From Ailanthus altissimus (Eukaryota; Streptophyta; Magnoliopsida; Sapindales; Simaroubaceae): DNA of 64,000 nucleotides. Every line of letters begins with the position of its first letter. Position 1 is the stretch's first letter. Positions 58,278 through 64,000 of this stretch are shown here, one piece after another. A model generated the notes under the pieces. That model did not search any database and was not told the origin of the DNA. It saw only the letters and a list, made by a program, of their open reading frames with translations. The stretch covers positions 37,507,001 to 37,571,000 of the forward strand of contig OX327683.1 in assembly GCA_946807835.1 (NCBI GenBank), given 5' to 3'. A program made the position numbers and the translations under genes.

Positions 58278-60910
58278 GAACACATGCTTCAACTTCCCTT
58301 CCAGCCACCTGCGAAACATGAAACTTCTGCTTTCTAGAACTGGTTTGCCAAGTTTGGTAAAGAATGAATGGTAGGGAAGCACGTGCAACTGACACGTGCC
58401 AGTTACTGGACAGAGAAGCCTGCAGCCTTGTCAGGTGAAAAAGGGTCTCTGCAACTAGTAGTTAGTCTTTAGCTAAAAATCTCCAAGACGATTGATGACT
58501 TGTGTGGATTCTATCAGTTTATTGTTTGTTTGACGTTAGAACCAGAAAACAGATACTTTTTATCTTTTATTTTTTAATTTTAAATTTACTCTGCTAGCTG
58601 TTTGGCAAAGAAAACGTGGTGGGACCCTTGCTGCACCAAAAGTGTGTCGTACCTTAAGCTTTGTGGGGGTCTTTGTCATGTTTGGTTGGTTGCTTTTTGT
58701 TGAATTCCCTCTATTCTTCTTTTCTCTTATCTCTTTGTTTGCCTTTTCTGTTGCCTTTTTGGGATGACTGAAATGCCCTTATGAGTTGCTGTATTGCAAA
58801 ATCAGTGAGTGACCAACATTACCTTCTAGGAGAAGAATCTTGTAAGTGTTGAGAGTTGAAACTAGTGACTACCATAGGAGTAAAAGAGATAATGAGACGA
58901 CTTTAGAATAGAAATCCTTGCTTAGCTGTGTCAATGAAAATTGATAGTGCAAGTACCACAATTAGAATAGAAATGAGCTAAGCTAATTGTGGTACTTAGC
59001 ATTCTTTTTCTTCTTTTCCCTTAAGTTTTGCATTTGATTCTCTAGCTTGGTGGTATAACCATACACTAACTGATAGATACTGTTATTTGGCATTTAGATA
59101 ATTGAGATTGTTGACCAATTACAGACCCTTTTCCTAAGCTCTTTATTTTAATTGTAGGCCTGGAAAGCTAGATGGTACCAACTTTACAAATGTGCGCATC
59201 GCCAAGTTATAATAATATGCAAGCATATATTAGTTTTTAAATTAAATTGCCCATTATTCTTGTAACACTTCTCCTCTAAGCCAACGTCATGAGCTATATA
59301 TACAAAAATGAGAATTTGTGTGATATTGTCCGATACCTAGGGAAGAAAAATAAACAAATAGTGCAACAAATGCTGGATATTTGTCAATAATCCAGTCTAG
59401 AAAAATGTACTTGCCGGGGTTGGGGGACTAAGTTCTCAGGTCCCCACCTTGTTTTTACCTTTTCAGAAGAAAACAGTTCCATCATTTTCTATGGATTGCC
59501 GCCCCGTCCCCTACCAGTACTACTACTATTACTCTTTTTCTTTCTACGTTTTTAAGCCTCTGCTGGGATGCTTATGGCAACGGAAGTGAAGCGAAAATAA
59601 TGTTATTTTGTTGCAGCTTTTGGCAATATCTTACTTTGTTTACAGTTGGGTCTGCTTCTTTTGGACTGTTCTTAATACGTGACAACTCTTTTAAAAGATT
59701 TCTGCATTCTCTGTTCAGTTGGTTATATAACGTATCTTTGCCCCATTGTTCTCATCTCCGGGAACAAATGGTGCTATTTTGCCATTGTTTAACATTCAGT
59801 CTGGGCACCCCGTGTTGTATAATTCGTTTGCTTTTTTTTTTTTTTTAATTTTAATTTTTTTTAATCTAGTTACTAAAGCGACAGCTGGCTCATTTAATCT
59901 GGAAATAAAAATGATCTAAACTTGTGTTTGGACAGTCCAGCAGATATTGGTATCTCAAACGATAGTCAGCTAGAAACAAGTTGAATCATGTCCATACAAA
60001 AATATTTCAGATGCTTAAAATATTTTTACGGCAAATCCCATCGTTAATTCTAACCTCGTTATTTAGTTGCTCAAGTTATCTTCTCTGATGATTTCCGTCT
60101 GAGAAAGCTGGAAAAAAGGAATTAAAGGTAAAAAGTAAAGAATATTTTTGATAGGAACACGTTTGCAATTAGTGAAGAATCAGATACCAAATGACAAGAA
60201 CAAGGCATAAGCTGCGAGATAAGACCTAAGCAGCAAAAGTCCTTTAACATCGTTAAGTTTTCTGTCACGGCAAAAGTTAAAAGCCAGTTTATTTTTTTAA
60301 AAAAAAAAAGAGAAAAGAAAAGAGATGGGTGCATGTGGTGGGTCCAGTGAGTGAATTGGGAGACCATTGGAATAGAAAGTCAGGGGAAAAAAAAACAAGC
60401 TTCTTTTCACCGTTTTCAATCTTTTGCCTTTCGCCACCTAGCCCATTTATTATTATTTTGTTTCTTGAAAGGGATTCATCGATTGTGGAATATCTGTGCT
60501 CCTCTTATCTTTCTATCCTACGTTCCTACAACCAAGAAAAAGAAAAATCAAGTCTTATCAAAAGAGAAGAAAAAGCATCGCCTTATGGCGACTTTTAAAA
60601 AAAAAGACTTTAAAAAAAAAAAAAAAAATCACTTTCTGCTGAAACAATTTGATGCAACTTTAAAATTTTAAAATACTTCACTCAAAAAAAAAAAAAAATT
60701 GAAATTACTTGGGAAGAATTACAATATAATGGAATCATCCCCTGTACAATTACATAGCTGCGAATAATACCAATCTCGTGAGTGGTCATAAAAACCAATA
60801 TGGCATTGTCAAAGTAGCCTTTCCAGTGAAGGGCCGAGGCTGTAAAAATCTGTAAAATCTTCGCAACAATCAAGTTTAAAAAAAAAGCCTGGACAATAAT
60901 TTCAGAATGT
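58278..60910. other. LCMT1 3' region and intergenic DNA
   Basis: It starts with the probable LCMT1 3' untranslated region. Beyond that I see no exon or element. The frames at 59600-59848 and 60122-60671 lie in T-rich, A-rich or mixed low-complexity DNA and match nothing known. Confidence 0.55.
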
Positions 60911-60913
60911 CTT

Positions 60914-61173
60914 AAACATATAATAATAATATTATTAATATAAGATAAAAGTTTAAAAATATTATTTAAAAAATAATATCACACTTTTTAATAATATTTT
61001 AATTTTGTAAAAATAATATATCAAATAATAAAATTTTATAATTTTTTAAATCATTCGTTATATTATTTCATTTGATATATATATATATAAATTTTATACT
61101 ATTTTTTATTTAACAATTATTTAATATATTATATAAAATAATTTAAATACCGTTTAAAAAGCTTAGCATTATT
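60914..61173. mobile_element. AT-rich MITE-like element, second copy
   Basis: It shares AT-rich blocks with 18469-18808, including 'tttaataattatttaa'-type runs, and ends AGCATTATT, close to the inverted end AGCATTACT of that element. The left end is approximate. Confidence 0.4.
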
Positions 61174-61694
61174 AACGGAGAAGCTATATCATTACTCCTT
61201 ACTCCTCTACACATAACAAGAAAACAAAATCCAGTGCAATTTGCTGGGCTTAGACTTAATAATCAACATATGGGTCCGCGCACAAATTTTTTCGAGATCC
61301 ACTAATTACTTTTCCCATTTCATTTCGTGACGATGGCAGCAAAAAGCAAACAAAAACAAAAAGCAGCCTTCTGTATTACCATTTTTAAATTTATTATTAA
61401 TCAACAACCAACACATTAACAACACTTGTATCAAAATATTAAATCACCCCTTAAGCGACAAGTGCGCTGCCACGGTGAAGCTTTGTTTCTTTCTGATGCC
61501 ACTCTGAACATAATTTATTTATTTATAATAAAAAAATTGAAAATTGAAAATTGAAATGAAAAAACAAAATAGAGAAGATATATAATAGGACGTCAGTCTC
61601 ACTCCCTCACTCGAGTGATTCACTTTCTAAAAATACAGAGAGGTGAAATCAGGTGGCAACCTCCAGAGTTGGACTGCATTTTTTTCTTTTCGAA
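61174..61694. other. Upstream region of the NRG2-like gene
   Basis: Promoter and 5' leader. A possible TATA box (TATATAA, 61579-61585) is followed by GACGTC at 61590-61595, an ACGT-core site of the kind bound by bZIP factors. Confidence 0.4.
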
Positions 61695-63941
61695 ATGGGT
61701 TGTACGGCGTCGAAGCTAGACAACGAGGACACGGTGAGGCGGTGCAAGGAACGGCGTCGTTTGATGAAGGAAGCGGTTAACGCTCGGCACCACATGGCGT
61801 CGGCTCACGCCGATTACTGCCGGTCCCTCCGGCTCACAGGCTCGGTTCTCTGCGACTTCGCAGACGGAGAACAGCTCTCCGTCTCCGACCAAACCCCAGC
61901 CGTACTCCTCCACCCACCAAACTTCGCACCGACAACGCCACCGCCACCAACGACCAATCATGAACTTCCACGTGTCAATCCATCTCCCATCCGCGTCCCC
62001 AGCCCCAATCCGAGTCTCCACCCACCTCCACCTCCAACTCCTGCATTTTCTTCTTCCCCTAAAATCACCACCGCGCCTCAGAAACGACACCGTAAGCAAC
62101 ACCTGAAACTCCCTCACATTTTATCTGAGTCGAGCCTCTCTTCATCTCCGAGGAGCCAAATGTCTAATAATTTTTACCCAACGGCTTACCAAGCAAACTC
62201 CACTTACGCGAGCACGCCTTCACAAGCTTCCTCTGTTTGGAACTGGGAAAATTTCTATCCTCCATCTCCTCCAGACTCCGAATTCTTCAACCGAAAAGCC
62301 CAAGAAAAGCTCCACGCCCAACAACAAGAACAAGAACAAGAACAAGAAGAACAGCACCATCTTGACACCGACCCGGAGTCCGATACCGAACCCGAACCCG
62401 AAACCGAGAGATCTGAGTACGATTTTTTCCAGCAGCAACCAAACAACCACCGGTACTATCCAAAAGAAAGAGAAAATCCCTTCTCAAGTAATTACAACAA
62501 TAGTGTTATCGACGAGGAAGCGGAGAGAGAAGAGGTTCAGTGCAGCGAGTGGGGGGATCATTACAGCACTACGACGTCGTCTGACGAAGAGGGAGATATG
62601 GATAAAGAGTCGAGATCGGACATGGGTGCCCGGTCGGATTTCGGGTCGTCGGTGAAGCATCAGCCGATTTATAATAACAAGCAATCGGACGATGTAGCGT
62701 CGTCTTCCGCTAGTTTCAGGAACAGGGAGATCTCGGATATGAAGTTGGTAGTGAGACATAAGGATTTGAAGGAGATTGTTGAAGCACTCAAAGAGAATTT
62801 CGAGAAAGCGGCTGCCGCCGGAGAGCAACTTTCCGAAATCTTGGAAATTGGCCGAGCTCAGCTTGATCGCAGCTTCAAACAGTTAAAGAGTAAGTTATAA
62901 TTAATTTTATTTGATGTTACATTAATATTCTTTATTTATTTATTTGTTTGTTTATTTTTGGCTTGCAGAGACTGTGTATCATTCGAATAGTTTGTTAAGT
63001 AGCTTCAGCTCGAGCTGGACCTCAAAACCGCCATTGGCGGTTAAGTACCGGCTCGACATTAATTCGATCAACGAACCGGGCGGTCCGAAGAGCCTTTTCT
63101 CCACTCTGGACCAGCTCTTGGGTTGGGAGAAGAAGCTATACGTCGAAGTCAAGGTATAATTTAATTTTTTTATAAGTTTTGGGCCTTTATAGTTTTTGCC
63201 TTATTTTGAGTTTAATTTTTGAGACAAAAAACTGAAAGGAATGACTACGATTTCCATCGGGTGGGTGATGGTAGTGTAAGTCCACCGCAGTATTTGACTG
63301 TTGGATAATAAATTTTTCCGTGTCTTTTACCAAAATGCCCCTGGAAACTGGTGGGAAATGGAGTCCTTAATTATGAGATTGTATCCTTCTCGGGGCGTTG
63401 CCTTGTTTTGGACGGTTGTCGTTTAGCAACAACTTGTTGATGTTGTGTTTATATTTCTACGAGAACGTGGTTGTGGGTCTACTACTTGCTATATTCATAA
63501 ATACCCAGAACGTAAAACTTCTTGTGGAAATAAAAAATAAAAATCACTAAATCTGGATAAAATTGTAACTGTCTTTTACTAATACAGTTAAATGAATGTG
63601 GTCTAAAAAAATCGAGTAACAGGAGCTCTTTGGCTAGATTGAAAGATGAGTTTGTGATGTGGCGTTTGATTTATGTTAAGAGTGCTAATGCGGGCAACAA
63701 ATTGTTTTGAATTTTAGGCTAGAGAAGGAGCAAAGATTGAGCATGATAAGAAGCTGGCAGCATTGCAGAGTCAAGAATACAAGGGGGAGGATGAAATTAA
63801 GCTAGACAAAACAAAGAATTCAATAAAAAGGCTGCAATCGCAAATTGCTGTTACATCTCAAGCAGTCAATACCACTTCATCCGAGATCATTGGTCTTAGA
63901 GACAGTAATCTTGTACCACAGCTTGTTAATCTTTGCCATGG
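61695..63941 (+). CDS. NRG2-like DUF630/DUF632 protein, 5' part
   Basis: Three exons are in the window: 61695-62889, 62969-63153 and 63718-63941 (all GT-AG, phases 1, 0, 2). They give about 535 residues; the gene continues past the window, and family members usually run to 650-800. The N-terminus [20 protein letters not shown] is the DUF630 domain (about 1-60), with Gly2 as an expected N-myristoylation site and Cys3 for possible acylation. Then follows a long disordered region: proline-rich (about 85-125), Glu/Gln-rich (QEQEQEQEE, near 215) and acidic. DUF632 starts at about residue 350 ([21 protein letters not shown]) and continues through exons 2 and 3 ([13 protein letters not shown]). The family includes Arabidopsis NRG2, a nitrate-signalling regulator that interacts with NLP7, and rice REL2. 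Orthology to NRG2 itself is inferred. An in-frame upstream start would hide the myristoylation site, so I chose MGCTASK. Confidence 0.93.
62326..62354. repeat. Coding (CAAGAA)n repeat in the NRG2-like gene
   Basis: About five six-base units encode alternating Gln-Glu in the disordered region. Confidence 0.8.
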
Positions 63942-64000
63942 GTAAGCCCCTTTTTCTTTTTAAATCCTATCAACTATCAAGAGAGACTAATGCAGTTGCA

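Noticed and set aside
59600..60671. Candidate small genes between LCMT1 and the NRG2-like gene
   Set aside because: Low-complexity sequence with no recognisable motif or splice-supported exons.
61653..61694. Extended N-terminus of the NRG2-like protein
   Set aside because: The extension starts at a non-ATG codon and would bury the MGCTASK myristoylation start that the family keeps.
61716..62828. Long antisense and alternate-frame open frames over the NRG2-like exon 1
   Set aside because: They mirror the biased Pro, Glu and Ser codons of the real gene.

Overview
The window looks like nuclear DNA of a flowering plant, most likely a eudicot. It has GT-AG introns rich in A and T, single-copy plant housekeeping genes, and thick deposits of LTR retrotransposons with plant initiator-tRNA-Met primer sites. 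The species cannot be named from the sequence alone. Five host loci can be read: an intronless ERF transcription factor (4419-5042, +); a complete nine-coding-exon COP9 signalosome subunit 7 gene (29175-33918, -); a complete thirteen-coding-exon leucine carboxyl methyltransferase gene for PP2A (52868-58277, +); the first three exons of an NRG2-like DUF630/DUF632 gene (61695 to the window end, +); and, only inside mobile DNA, two copies of a LOG-type cytokinin-activating gene. Layout: 1-5.4 kb is intergenic DNA with a solo copia LTR, then the ERF gene; 5.5-18.1 kb is a decayed copia element split by a young 9.5 kb element (copy A); 19.6-26.9 kb is a second, very old copia element split by two related insertions of 1.7-2.0 kb; 29-34 kb is CSN7, with a hAT-type MITE in intron 7; 35.6-50.3 kb is a three-level nest of one LTR family, including copy B; 52-58.3 kb is LCMT1; 61.7-64 kb is the start of the NRG2-like gene. 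The standout is the family of copies A and B. Each is a full-length LTR element with 2.7-2.85 kb LTRs starting TG and ending CA, an initiator-Met primer site, a polypurine tract and a perfect 5-bp target-site duplication (CCTCG for A, AGAAG for B). The 3.8 kb internal region has no gag or pol. Instead it carries two intronless genes, both antisense to the element and each with its own TATA box: a LOG gene and a 397-residue gene of unknown function. In copy B both frames are open. In copy A both are broken, although copy A has the more similar LTR pair. This fits a non-autonomous LARD-type element, by its ends probably of the Tekay/Del chromovirus lineage, moved in trans and carrying a potential hormone-activating gene. 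Two further solo LTRs of the family, each with its own target duplication, lie around copy B, so the family has repeatedly inserted into itself.
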